The translations under genes and the position numbers were made by a program. The notes beneath the pieces were generated by a model. It saw only the letters and a program-made list of their open reading frames with translations, did not search any database and was not told the origin of the DNA. A DNA stretch of 64,000 nt from Acidobacteriota bacterium (GTDB lineage: Bacteria; Acidobacteriota; Vicinamibacteria; Vicinamibacterales; 2-12-FULL-66-21), in contig QHWT01000056.1 of assembly GCA_003222675.1 (NCBI GenBank), positions 20,157-84,156 of the forward strand, written 5' to 3'. Of the stretch, positions 45,434-53,703 are shown piece by piece. How positions within the stretch are numbered: the stretch's first letter is position 1; each line of letters starts with the position of its first letter.

Positions 45434-46660
45434 ATGAGGCGCATTCACCTGCTGATCGTTCTCTGTCTCGCGACCCGAATTACCCTAGCGGCGCAATCGC
45501 CTCCGGGCAGCAAACCGCGCGCGCGCGAACTCGGCATCAGCGCGCTGATCGGCGGGACGCCGGGCGCGTTCGACGCGATCACTGATGTTGCCGGCGTCGA
45601 GGTCGGCCACACCACGCTCGTCTCCGGCGACGGGCCGCTCATCGTGGGCAAGGGCCCGGTCCGGACGGGTGTGACGGTCGTGCATCCGCGGGGCCGCCAG
45701 AGCGGAGATCCGGTGTTCGCCGCGTGGTTCACGCTCAACGGCAACGGAGAAATGACCGGCACGACGTGGATCGACGAAAGCGGCTACCTCGAAGGTCCCG
45801 TCGCGATCACCAACACGCACAGTGTTGGCGTCGTCCGCGACGCCATTCTGAAGTGGCAGGTCTCGCGGCCCGGATTGCAGCCATGGGGATTGCCGGTTGT
45901 CGCTGAAACATACGACGGAGGGTTGAACGACATCAACGGCTTCCACGTGCGCGACGAGCACGTTCTGCAGGCACTCGGCGGCGCGCGAGGCGGCGCGTTC
46001 GCCGAAGGGAACGTCGGCGGCGGCACCGGGATGATTTGTCACCAATTCAAGGGCGGCATCGGCACCGCCTCGCGCCTGGTCGACGCCGATGCCGGAGGCT
46101 TCGCGGTCGGTGTGCTCGTGCAGTGCAACTACGGTGGGCGCCCGAGTTTTCGCGTGGCGGGCGTGCCGGTCGGACGCGAGATCGCGGATCTGCTCCCCTG
46201 CCGGATTGGCGACGCGCCTAACGATCGTGGCGTCACGCGTCCATGCGACAGCCCGGGCATCGGCGGAGAGGCGGCCGATCCCGAGCAGGGCTCGATCATC
46301 GTCGTGGTCGCCACCAATGCACCGCTGATGCCGCACCAATTGAAGCGGCTCGCGAAGCGTGTATCGCTCGGCATCGGCCGCATGGGCGGAAGCGGCGCGA
46401 ATTCCTCCGGCGACATCTTTCTCGCCTTCTCCACCGCCAACCCGCAGAGCGCCGAGGCCCCCGATCGCACGCGCGTGGACTTGATCGCGAACGCGAGAAT
46501 GAACGCGCTGTTCGACGCCACAGTGCAGGCGACCGAAGAGGCGATTCTCAATGCGCTCCTCGCAGCGGACACCATGACCGGAGCGGGTGGATTGCGTGTC
46601 TACGCCTTACCGCACGATCGGCTGCTCAACACGCTGCGAAAGTACAATGCACTGAAGTAA
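45434..46660 (+). CDS. P1 family peptidase (DmpA/S58 type), exported
   Basis: 408 residues from ATG 45434. Signal peptide (about 1-21). The DmpA fold is shown by ITDVAGVEVGHTTLVSGDGP, TGVTVVHPRGRQSGDPVFA, EMTGTTWIDESGYLEGPVAI, GLNDINGFHVRDEH, and FAEGNVGGGTGMICHQFKGG. The autocleavage/nucleophile region is GGSGANSSGDIFLAFST. These N-terminal nucleophile aminopeptidases process themselves before the catalytic Ser and release N-terminal residues, including D-amino acids or beta-peptides. Probably periplasmic. It is about 100 bases after the lipoprotein gene on the same strand, so cotranscription is possible. Confidence 0.93.
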   Translation: MRRIHLLIVLCLATRITLAAQSPPGSKPRARELGISALIGGTPGAFDAITDVAGVEVGHTTLVSGDGPLIVGKGPVRTGVTVVHPRGRQSGDPVFAAWFTLNGNGEMTGTTWIDESGYLEGPVAITNTHSVGVVRDAILKWQVSRPGLQPWGLPVVAETYDGGLNDINGFHVRDEHVLQALGGARGGAFAEGNVGGGTGMICHQFKGGIGTASRLVDADAGGFAVGVLVQCNYGGRPSFRVAGVPVGREIADLLPCRIGDAPNDRGVTRPCDSPGIGGEAADPEQGSIIVVVATNAPLMPHQLKRLAKRVSLGIGRMGGSGANSSGDIFLAFSTANPQSAEAPDRTRVDLIANARMNALFDATVQATEEAILNALLAADTMTGAGGLRVYALPHDRLLNTLRKYNALK

Positions 46661-46783
46661 CGTCAGTCGGCCGAAGCCCGGTGGTCTGCTCGTCGGGGCA
46701 CCGAGCCGCTCGCTGATCTATCAGCCGCTCGCACCCGCCCCGAGCTCGCAGCGACGTTGCTCTGCCAGAATATGAAGTTGAAT

Positions 46784-46999
46784 ATGAACGACGTGTACTT
46801 CGACGGCGATCCCGGAACCGACAGCACGCGGCGGCACATGGAGCGGGTGTTGAAAGCACCGGAGCCGGCGTCCCGCTGGCCGTGGGTGTTGGCGCTCCTG
46901 GGCAGCGGCGGCGTGTGGCTGCTCTGGCATCTGGGCCGCGCCACAGTGCGCACAAGAGATGCCGCCGCAACAGAACCACAGCGCCCTGGCGCTAAATGA
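46784..46999 (+). CDS. Small putative single-pass membrane protein
   Basis: 71 residues from ATG 46784 (an ATG at 46757 is also in frame). A hydrophilic N-terminus (MNDVYFDGDPGTDSTRRHME) is followed by one membrane span (WVLALLGSGGVWLLWHLG) and a short basic tail. I do not recognise a family. Its coding status is uncertain; the clear span and non-arginine-rich composition are the support. Confidence 0.4.
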   Translation: MNDVYFDGDPGTDSTRRHMERVLKAPEPASRWPWVLALLGSGGVWLLWHLGRATVRTRDAAATEPQRPGAK

Positions 47000-47234
47000 C
47001 CGCCGCAAGTTCGCGCATCGTCCGCGAAGCGCGCGCGGCGGCGTGTCCGCACGACAGATCGCTGACGTCGATGCAGACCGGAATGTGATCTCGCCCGCGT
47101 TTGAACACTGATTACCTGCTGAAAGTCTCCCTCCGGACGGACATCTCCGGAAAATTGCGGCGCCGATATTATTTGTTGCGGTGTGCTACTCGTAATTGAA
47201 TTAGAATCGCGTCCCGGTCCGGAGCATCAGATAA

Positions 47235-47507
47235 ATGACAGGCGGCGGTCGCGATGTGACCTCGCTGTTTGCCCGTATACGTCACGGCGATGCTGAAGCC
47301 GTGAATGGCGTGACGGGCGCATCGTATGCGGAGCTCCGTTTCCTGGCGGCACGCCACATCGGCGGCGAAGCGCGCCGTCATGCGTTCCGAGCCGCGGCCC
47401 TCCTCAACGCGACATATCCACGCCTCGTGCAGCAGACGGTGCGCTGCGATTGTGTGTTCGCGCCCTCCTGGTTGAAGGAACGGTTGCAGCCGAGTCTCCG
47501 CGCGTGA
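47235..47507 (+). CDS. ECF sigma factor with large in-frame internal deletion
   Basis: 90 residues. The first about 66 match region 2 of acidobacterial/planctomycete ECF sigma factors (TIGR02999-like): DVTSLFARIRHGDAEAVNG, then YAELRFLAARHI, then HAFRAAALLNATYPRLVQQ. After TVR the frame jumps to a tail CVFAPSWLKERL that matches the last residues of the family (normally WxxARAWLxxEL). Roughly 95 residues (regions 2.3 to 4.2, including the DNA-binding helix) are missing without a frame break. The TGA overlaps the GTG of the kinase (GTGA). It is a short protein that cannot act as a normal sigma factor, but it may still set kinase translation. Confidence 0.7.
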   Translation: MTGGGRDVTSLFARIRHGDAEAVNGVTGASYAELRFLAARHIGGEARRHAFRAAALLNATYPRLVQQTVRCDCVFAPSWLKERLQPSLRA

Positions 47508-49606
47508 CGCCGGAGAACGCACGGATACGCGCACTCTTCGACCAGGCGATGGCGATGTCGGTGGACGAGCGGCGCCGTCTCTTCGAGCAGAAGTCAACAA
47601 CCCTCGGCCCGCTGCCGCCCGAGTTGGCGGCGATGCTCCAGTCGCCCGACGACAGCAGCTTTCTCGCCAGCACCGTTCTTTCAGACGGCGATGGCCGCGA
47701 CCGGCCTCTCCAAATCGGAAGCTACCAAATCGTTCGCGAACTTGGTCGCGGCGGCATGGGCGTCGTCTACCTGGCACTGAGGAACGACGACGTTTTCCAG
47801 AAGATAGTCGCGCTGAAAGTGATTGGGGGGGAATGCGGCGCCACGGAGCCGACCGTCGTCCAGCGATTCAAGCAGGAGCGCCAGATTCTCGCCGGCCTCG
47901 ATCATCCGAACATCGCGCGGATTCTGGACGGCGGCAACACCGCTGACGGCCGGCCGTTCTATGTCATGGAGTACGTCGCCGGCTCCGCGATTGATGACTA
48001 CTGCGATCGAGTGAAGCCCGATGTTTCAACTCGCGTCGGGATGATCATCGAAGTCTGTCAGGCCCTGGAATACCTGCACGGCCATGCCATCGCTCACCGC
48101 GACATTAAACCGAACAACATCCTGGTCACTCCCGACGGACACGTGAAGCTGGTTGATTTCGGCATCGCCAAAGTCGATACCGTCGAAGGAATGATTGCGT
48201 CCGCTTCGCCGCCGGGCCAGGCGACGATGATCATGACGCCCGGCTATGCCAGCCCGGAGCAGATCTCCGGCGATCCGGCGGGCAAGCGCGGTGACATCTA
48301 CTCGCTGGCCGTCGTCCTCTACAAACTGCTGACCGGCCACCTCCCGCACGCGGACCAGGACGGCCGACCAAATCTAGCCGCGCAATTGTCGGGCAGGGAC
48401 CCAAAGCCGCCATGCAAGGACCTGACGAGCGATGCCAGGCCGGCGACTCACGGCACGGAGGCGAGAAGGGCGAACTATCCCGATCTGGATCGCGTTGTCT
48501 TGACGGCGCTGCAACGCGATCCGCTTCGCCGGTACGTCACCGTGCAGATGTTCGCGGAGGACTTGCGTCGATGTCTCGACGGCCGTCCAATTGCCGCCCG
48601 CCAGGAAAACTGGGGCTACAGTTTCCGAAAGCTTGTGTTTCGCAACAAGTTCGCGGCCGCACTCGTCGCGTTACTCGTTGTTTCGGCCTGCGCGGGCGCG
48701 TGGATGGCGATCGCGGTTCGAATAGGGCGCGCGCAACTCGAAGCGAAAGAGGCGGAAGTCGAACGGTTCGTGGCGCTCCTGAACGCCAAGGTCGCGCGTT
48801 GGCCCCAGGCGCAGCAGGGAGTGCCCGTTGCCGAACGAGTGGCAGATGTACGAGCGGCGAACCGGCTCCTGGCATCGGACACTCTGGACGCCTTGGCGGT
48901 CCAGGTTCCCGATCCGAGACGCTTCAAGCGGCTCGTCGCCGAACTGCGGCGTTTCCTGGATCGCGCCGACGAGTTGTCGCAAGGCCAGCCTCCGTTGCGC
49001 AAAGAAATTGCGATGGTCTACCGGCAAATCGGCGATTTCGAATCCACCGCCAGGAGAGCCGAGATCGCGGACAAACGGCAGGCCGCAGTCTCGTATCAAC
49101 GTGCGGCCGCGGTCGCCGCGAGCATCAGGGCCACCGAACGATCGTGGGCGGACCAGCAAGTGTCTGAGCTCGCCGGCCGGCTTCAACAACTCGGTTCGCC
49201 GATCGTCGTGTCTCCGCCGGCAGCGATCGCATTGCCTGCACAGATACAGCAGACCGCCGGCCCACCGCCGTCGCGGGCGCCAGCCAGGATTGCCGCGAGC
49301 CGACCGCCGCCTGAGGCTCCGGCCGCGGACGTCGAGAGCCCGGAACTTGCGGAACTGATGCAGCGCTTGAAGACGACGATGGCGAATGCCGAGCGTGCGC
49401 GCCGGAATCTGAATGCGCTCCGCGACACGCTGGCCGCGAGAGGCCAGACGGTCAGGCCCGATTTGCTCACGTCCATCGCTCGTATTGATTCCCTGATCGA
49501 AGAGGCCGTCAATTCCTTGAGCTCAAACGACCAGCCGACTGCCGAGGACGCCTTGCGCAAGGCCGCGTACGAGCTGCGCAAATTGTTTCAGGCGGTCGGA
49601 GGATAG
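47504..49606 (+). CDS. Membrane Ser/Thr protein kinase (PknB-like)
   Basis: 700 residues from GTG 47504, which overlaps the sigma stop. An N-terminal helical segment (PENARIRALFDQAMAMSVDE) typical of acidobacterial kinases leads into the kinase domain: P-loop ELGRGGMGVVYLALR, VALKVI (Lys), catalytic loop AHRDIKPNNIL, DFGIAKVD, and TPGYASPEQISGD. A single membrane span (AALVALLVVSACAGAWMAIA) follows at about 395-415. The extracytoplasmic part has two coiled-coil/helical regions (QLEAKEAEVERFVALL, ELAELMQRLKTTMANAERAR) and a Pro-rich linker, without clear TPRs. The partner sigma factor is deleted internally, so the kinase's target is open. Confidence 0.93.
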   Translation: MTPENARIRALFDQAMAMSVDERRRLFEQKSTTLGPLPPELAAMLQSPDDSSFLASTVLSDGDGRDRPLQIGSYQIVRELGRGGMGVVYLALRNDDVFQKIVALKVIGGECGATEPTVVQRFKQERQILAGLDHPNIARILDGGNTADGRPFYVMEYVAGSAIDDYCDRVKPDVSTRVGMIIEVCQALEYLHGHAIAHRDIKPNNILVTPDGHVKLVDFGIAKVDTVEGMIASASPPGQATMIMTPGYASPEQISGDPAGKRGDIYSLAVVLYKLLTGHLPHADQDGRPNLAAQLSGRDPKPPCKDLTSDARPATHGTEARRANYPDLDRVVLTALQRDPLRRYVTVQMFAEDLRRCLDGRPIAARQENWGYSFRKLVFRNKFAAALVALLVVSACAGAWMAIAVRIGRAQLEAKEAEVERFVALLNAKVARWPQAQQGVPVAERVADVRAANRLLASDTLDALAVQVPDPRRFKRLVAELRRFLDRADELSQGQPPLRKEIAMVYRQIGDFESTARRAEIADKRQAAVSYQRAAAVAASIRATERSWADQQVSELAGRLQQLGSPIVVSPPAAIALPAQIQQTAGPPPSRAPARIAASRPPPEAPAADVESPELAELMQRLKTTMANAERARRNLNALRDTLAARGQTVRPDLLTSIARIDSLIEEAVNSLSSNDQPTAEDALRKAAYELRKLFQAVGG

Positions 49607-49690
49607 AACGGTTTCTCCGCGCCATATTGCTGAAAAAAGGGGACCCCGAATGACGCTCTTCCACATCGGTGCCATTTTGGAGGTGTGAGT

Positions 49691-51115
49691 ATGAAACGGA
49701 TGCTTCCGGCGGCGTTGCTTCTGGGGTACGGCCGATGGTCTGACACGACCAGCGGGAGGCGTCGCGCGGTGCTGGCGTCCGTTATCGCGGTGATGCTCGC
49801 CGTAGGCGTTGCCGCACAGAGTCCTCCGGCGAAGCCAGCCCCTGCCGCCGCTGTCAGGAGCATCGCTTCGTCTGGCGTGGACACCGTCATCGCGCTCGTC
49901 AAAGGGGGAATGTCCGAGGCGCTCGTCATCAAGACACTGAAGCGGGAAGCCAAGGTGTACACGCTGTCTGCCGCCAATTTGCTCAAGCTGCAGAAAGCCG
50001 GCGTCAGCGAGAACATTATCGAAGCGATGACCGATCCTGGCGCCGCGGTGGCAGCGGCTGGAACGGCCGCGCCGGTGCCGCCCGTCCTGCCGGCGTCCAG
50101 AATGGTTGCTGAAACCGGTCCAGAAGCCGCGGGAGCGACGACGCCATTTCCGCCCGACCTCGCGGACACCCCAGCCGTCCGAAAGCGACGGCTGGCGGTC
50201 AAGCCGTTCGACTATTCCACGGTCCTGAACTGGGTGACCTACTGGTTCAACAGCCCCATGAACATCGGCGAGGGCATCCGCGCAATGCTCACTGTTCGCT
50301 TGCAGGGGTCCAAGACTCTGACGTTACTGGAGCGGACAAACGTCAACGACATCTTGAAGGAACAGGATCTCGGGGCGTCCAACCGGGTGCGGAAGGGCAC
50401 CAACGCCAGGATCGGTCAACTCTCGGGCGCGGACTGCATGCTGTACGGAGACATCGTGATCTTCGGACGCGACGACACCACCAAGCGCAAGGGTCTCGGT
50501 GCCGTCCTCGGCAGCTTCGCGCCCGCGATTGGTGCCGCCGTCGCGTTCAACAAACAGGAGAAAGCTGTGGTCGGCATCAACCTGCGCCTCGTCGATGCCG
50601 AGACCGGCGAGGTCATTGAAACGGCGGAAGCCAAGGGTGAATCATCACGCTCCAGCAAGGACTATGCAGGCCTGCTCGGTGTGAAGGCCGTCGGCGTCGT
50701 CGCGGCAACCGGGATGACCAGCTCCAACTTCCAGCAGACCATCATCGGCGAAGCGACGTCGAACGCTGTCACCAACATCGTCAAGTACCTGGAAGGCAAG
50801 GTGCCGCAGCTTCCGGCAAAGGCCCGGCAGATCGAGGGACGCGTGGCGAGCGTGACGACCAACGGCGCATACCTCACGGTCGGTTCCGAGGACGGCGTCC
50901 TCCGCGGCGACCGCTTCGAGATTCTCAAGATCAACGGAGAGATCAAGGACCCGACGACGAAAGAGGTCATTGACCTTGATGCAGTCAAGATCGGCGAGCT
51001 CGTGGTCGACACCATTCGCGACAAGAGCGCCACGGGCGCATACGGCGGACAATCGTTGTCGTCCACGTATACGACGACCGGCAAGGGCTACGCCGCGCGA
51101 CTCATCTCGAAGTGA
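49691..51115 (+). CDS. CsgG/HfaB-family exported protein
   Basis: 474 residues from ATG 49691 with GGAGG 7 bases upstream. A hydrophobic leader (ASVIAVMLAVGVAA) is followed by a short helical module (VIALVKGGMSEALVIKTLKR, then AANLLKLQKAGVSENIIEAM) and a CsgG/HfaB-like domain: RLAVKPFDYSTVLNWVTYWF, then TLLERTNVNDILKEQDLGAS, then GADCMLYGDIVIFGRDDTTK, then VGINLRLVDAETGEVIETAE. A C-terminal beta region (IEGRVASVTTNGAYLTVGSE) follows. CsgG forms an outer-membrane pore for curli export, but many acidobacterial members are periplasmic helpers. It follows the kinase by 84 bases and probably belongs to its operon. Confidence 0.85.
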   Translation: MKRMLPAALLLGYGRWSDTTSGRRRAVLASVIAVMLAVGVAAQSPPAKPAPAAAVRSIASSGVDTVIALVKGGMSEALVIKTLKREAKVYTLSAANLLKLQKAGVSENIIEAMTDPGAAVAAAGTAAPVPPVLPASRMVAETGPEAAGATTPFPPDLADTPAVRKRRLAVKPFDYSTVLNWVTYWFNSPMNIGEGIRAMLTVRLQGSKTLTLLERTNVNDILKEQDLGASNRVRKGTNARIGQLSGADCMLYGDIVIFGRDDTTKRKGLGAVLGSFAPAIGAAVAFNKQEKAVVGINLRLVDAETGEVIETAEAKGESSRSSKDYAGLLGVKAVGVVAATGMTSSNFQQTIIGEATSNAVTNIVKYLEGKVPQLPAKARQIEGRVASVTTNGAYLTVGSEDGVLRGDRFEILKINGEIKDPTTKEVIDLDAVKIGELVVDTIRDKSATGAYGGQSLSSTYTTTGKGYAARLISK

Positions 51116-51208
51116 TGGCCGAACGCTGCTGAACGATCGCAGTGGCGCACCCGGATCGCTGAGCGATCCGGGGCGTCGAGACAAACAGACTGCCACCGGA
51201 GCAGGGCA

Positions 51209-52147
51209 ATGCGCCGAACCATAGTCGTCTGCATTTCTCTCGGTTTGCTCGCCTCGAGTGCGTCGGCACGCGATGACGAGCAAGGCGCGTTTGACGCGCA
51301 GGATCGGCACGCCGAACTTCGCCGCGATGTCGATGCCATGACCACACGGCTCGGTGGCGAGCGCCCGACCACACACCAGGTCATCGCGGACGCGCAGCGC
51401 CTGGCGTCCGGGTATCGATCAATTGTCCCGCTCGTTCGCACCTTCCGGCCAGCCGACTACGCGCTGAATCGTCAGGTCGCTCGCCGATCGCTGGAGTGGC
51501 TCGCGCGGGCAACGGCGCTCTACGGCCGCGATCCCCTCGTGGCGCGGGCGTTCCTGCGCAGCTACGATGCCATCGGCGGCTTCTATTGCGACTATGGACC
51601 GTTCTATCGGCCAGGTGCGTTCGTTGCCTATGCGGGCGCCACGCGTCTGGCCCAGCGCCTGCTCCTCGACGGGCGCGACAACAACCGGTTCGAGCGTGAG
51701 CTGGAACGTTTCGCGCTGGCATACGGGACGCTTGCTGCCTTCAACGGTGCGCTCCAGACCTCCTGGACTGCCCCGTATGACCTGCCGGAGAGCGATCCTC
51801 CTCGGCCCGAACCCACGGTCGCATTGAAGCCAGTCGAGTTGCCCGATGTCGATATCGCCAGGCTCGATGCCGAACAACGGGCGGCATGGATCGAGACACA
51901 GGAGCGTTTCGGCAGCATCGCCCCTCGCGTATACGAAGCCCGAGTTCTCCTGAACGAGCTCTCGGACCGACTGCAGCGGCAGCACATCGCCCTGCATCCC
52001 GTGGACGCGGCAAACGCGCTCAAGATGCAGGGTTACCTCGAGAACGCCGTGGATCTCGTCCGAGAGGGACGATTCGACACAGCGATTGAAGCCTTGACGC
52101 GAGCCGATTACGTCAGGGCGAAGCTGAAGAGCGTCACCGGTCAGTAA
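51209..52147 (+). CDS. Exported protein of unknown function, helical
   Basis: 312 residues with a signal peptide (about 1-21, ISLGLLASSASA). The mature protein is mostly helical: DRHAELRRDVDAMTTRLGGE, then SLEWLARATALYGRDPLVAR, then YCDYGPFYRPGAFVAYAGA, then QGYLENAVDLVREGRFDTAI and EALTRADYVRAKL, the last like a TPR-type helix pair. It has only a few cysteines. The family is unknown to me. It starts 93 bases after the CsgG-like gene on the same strand and is probably the last gene of the sigma-kinase-CsgG block. Confidence 0.75.
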   Translation: MRRTIVVCISLGLLASSASARDDEQGAFDAQDRHAELRRDVDAMTTRLGGERPTTHQVIADAQRLASGYRSIVPLVRTFRPADYALNRQVARRSLEWLARATALYGRDPLVARAFLRSYDAIGGFYCDYGPFYRPGAFVAYAGATRLAQRLLLDGRDNNRFERELERFALAYGTLAAFNGALQTSWTAPYDLPESDPPRPEPTVALKPVELPDVDIARLDAEQRAAWIETQERFGSIAPRVYEARVLLNELSDRLQRQHIALHPVDAANALKMQGYLENAVDLVREGRFDTAIEALTRADYVRAKLKSVTGQ

Positions 52148-52447
52148 ACAATCGCTCGCGTCGGAATACGCCGGACCTCAGCGCAGAGCGCTATTGCGCG
52201 CTCGCCTGCCGGAACAGGTTCCGCAGCACAGAGATAACTGTTTTTCCCCCTGTTGCCCCTGAATGCCACGCGTCTCCCGTCAGGATGAACGCTCAAGCGT
52301 CAGTCCGCGCCAGCTGTGACTTCGCACCTGAAGGGGACCCATCCCGCGCCATTTCATCGGGTTTGAGTGAAGGGAGCGACCAGTCCATGTCAAGAGTTGG
52401 TTAAGAGGCCTCCGGTCACTGGGCCGTGACGATTCGGCGTTTGAGTG
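52148..52447. other. Intergenic region between convergent genes, no gene seen
   Basis: 300 bases between a rightward exported-protein gene and a leftward PadR gene. I found no coding frame and no clear T-tailed terminator. Confidence 0.45.
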
Positions 52448-52762
52448 TCATGCAGGGCGCAACCTCGTGAGACCGACCGCCGCGACGCGCCGCATATCCT
52501 TCAGCAGCTCCGCCAGAGTACTGGCGCCTTTCGCGGTCAGCCGGTAAGGACGCTGGCGGCCGGCGCTCGACTGCGGAGCGATCAGCTTCTTGTCGACCAG
52601 CCGCGCGATCGCGGTATAAAGCGTGCCGGGGCCGAGCCTGACCCCGGCGAAGGTTTCGATGTCGCTCATGATGGCGTAGCCATGCTTGGGTCCCGACGCG
52701 AGACTCGAGAGGATGAGAATCTCCGGGTCGGACGCCGGACCATTTCTGGGCTTCCGGGGCAT
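52448..52762 (-). CDS. PadR family transcriptional regulator (divergent, DinB-linked)
   Basis: 104 residues from ATG 52762: ASDPEILILSSLASGPKHGY, then AIMSDIETFAGVRLGPGTLY, then TAIARLVDKKLIAPQSSAG, then RPYRLTAKGASTLAELLKDM. It is a PadR-s1 type but diverged from the ADOP-linked ones. A longer frame reaches 52855 but would run through the divergent promoter and the palindrome. The 32-bp palindrome abuts the ATG, and a DinB-type gene is transcribed the other way, so it probably controls both. Confidence 0.93.
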   Translation of the reverse strand: MPRKPRNGPASDPEILILSSLASGPKHGYAIMSDIETFAGVRLGPGTLYTAIARLVDKKLIAPQSSAGRQRPYRLTAKGASTLAELLKDMRRVAAVGLTRLRPA

Positions 52763-52794
52763 ACTTCGTATTACGATATATCTTATTGCGAAGT
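52763..52794. promoter_or_regulatory. 32-bp palindromic operator in PadR/DinB intergenic region
   Basis: Centred at 52778/52779: ACTTCGTATTACGATA on the left against TATCTTATTGCGAAGT on the right. 13 of 16 positions are Watson-Crick pairs and one more is G-T. It starts one base after the leftward PadR ATG and lies about 50 bases before the rightward DinB start. An AT-rich centre, unusual for this GC-rich region, suggests it also contains a promoter. It is the best single operator candidate in the window. Confidence 0.8.
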
Positions 52795-52844
52795 CGTGCA
52801 ACTTGCCGGGGGGAGCCGGCGAAACCTGTGCTGGTGGAGGCCGC

Positions 52845-53399
52845 ATGAAGCTCATGACGTCACTCGTGCTCGTCGTCGCGTTCTATCCGATTCCACTCGG
52901 GGCGCAGACATTCAAGCCGTCGCCCAATCCGGTGAGTGACACCGTGCGCGACCTGGCGGCGCGCGGTTCGAAGAATCTCGTATCGTCCGCCGAGTTGATG
53001 CCGGCCGAGAAATACGGCTATCACCCGACGGAGGCGCAGATGACATTCGGTCAGCTCATCGTGCACATCGTCCAGACCAACATTGCGCTCTGCTCGGCGA
53101 TCGGCGGAACGCCCGCTCCACTCGGGCCGGAGGAACTGAAGAAACTCTCCGGCAGCGACGTCAAGGACGCACTGGTCCGCGCAATCAAGCAGTCGTTCGA
53201 CTACTGCACAGAGGCCGTCGCGAAGGCGAACGACTCCCACCTGGGCGACGAGGTGACCATGTTCGGGCGCCGCACAGGCTTGTCGCGTGCGGCCGCCATG
53301 ATCACAATTGCGACCGACTGGGCGGACCACTACTCGACCGCCGCATCGTACCTGCGGCTCAACGGCATCATGCCGCCGACGGCGCAGACACCCGGGTAA
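52845..53399 (+). CDS. Exported DinB-family protein
   Basis: 184 residues from ATG 52845, with GGAGG just upstream. A signal peptide (about 1-20, MKLMTSLVLVVAFYPIPLGA). The DinB four-helix bundle is shown by NPVSDTVRDLAARGSKNLVS, MTFGQLIVHIVQTNIALCS (the HxxQ position) and SRAAAMITIATDWADHYSTA (DHxxHY-like metal site, here DHYSTA). DinB/YfiT proteins are often thiol-dependent or metal-dependent transferases; an exported version suggests an envelope role. It is under a divergent PadR, probably regulated via the palindrome. Confidence 0.9.
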   Translation: MKLMTSLVLVVAFYPIPLGAQTFKPSPNPVSDTVRDLAARGSKNLVSSAELMPAEKYGYHPTEAQMTFGQLIVHIVQTNIALCSAIGGTPAPLGPEELKKLSGSDVKDALVRAIKQSFDYCTEAVAKANDSHLGDEVTMFGRRTGLSRAAAMITIATDWADHYSTAASYLRLNGIMPPTAQTPG

Positions 53400-53703
53400 G
53401 CGTTCTGCGCCCGATCGCACGGGCGTGGGAAGTTCGTTCTCCAGCGTTAGCCGTGCATCGCTGTAGCGCGCTGCCACGCCGCGCGGGCAAAAACAGAAAC
53501 GCCGTCATGAAGGGGTCGACCTCTTCACGAAGCAGCCCTCGGCGCGAGCCTGCGCGACGTGTCGTCTGTACGCGCACGGACTCGATCAGAGCGTTGCCTC
53601 ATCCACAATGACAGCACACTTGTTGCAGCTTCGCGCTCCTTCAGCGAGATATCCGATGCTCCGCTGGTGTCATATCTGTTCAAAAAAAACAGAGGAGGTC
53701 ACC
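53400..53703. other. Intergenic region upstream of HAF-repeat gene
   Basis: About 300 bases, no gene. The right end has an A8 run (53682-53689) followed by the strong AGGAGG ribosome binding site (53693-53698) of the next gene. Confidence 0.5.
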
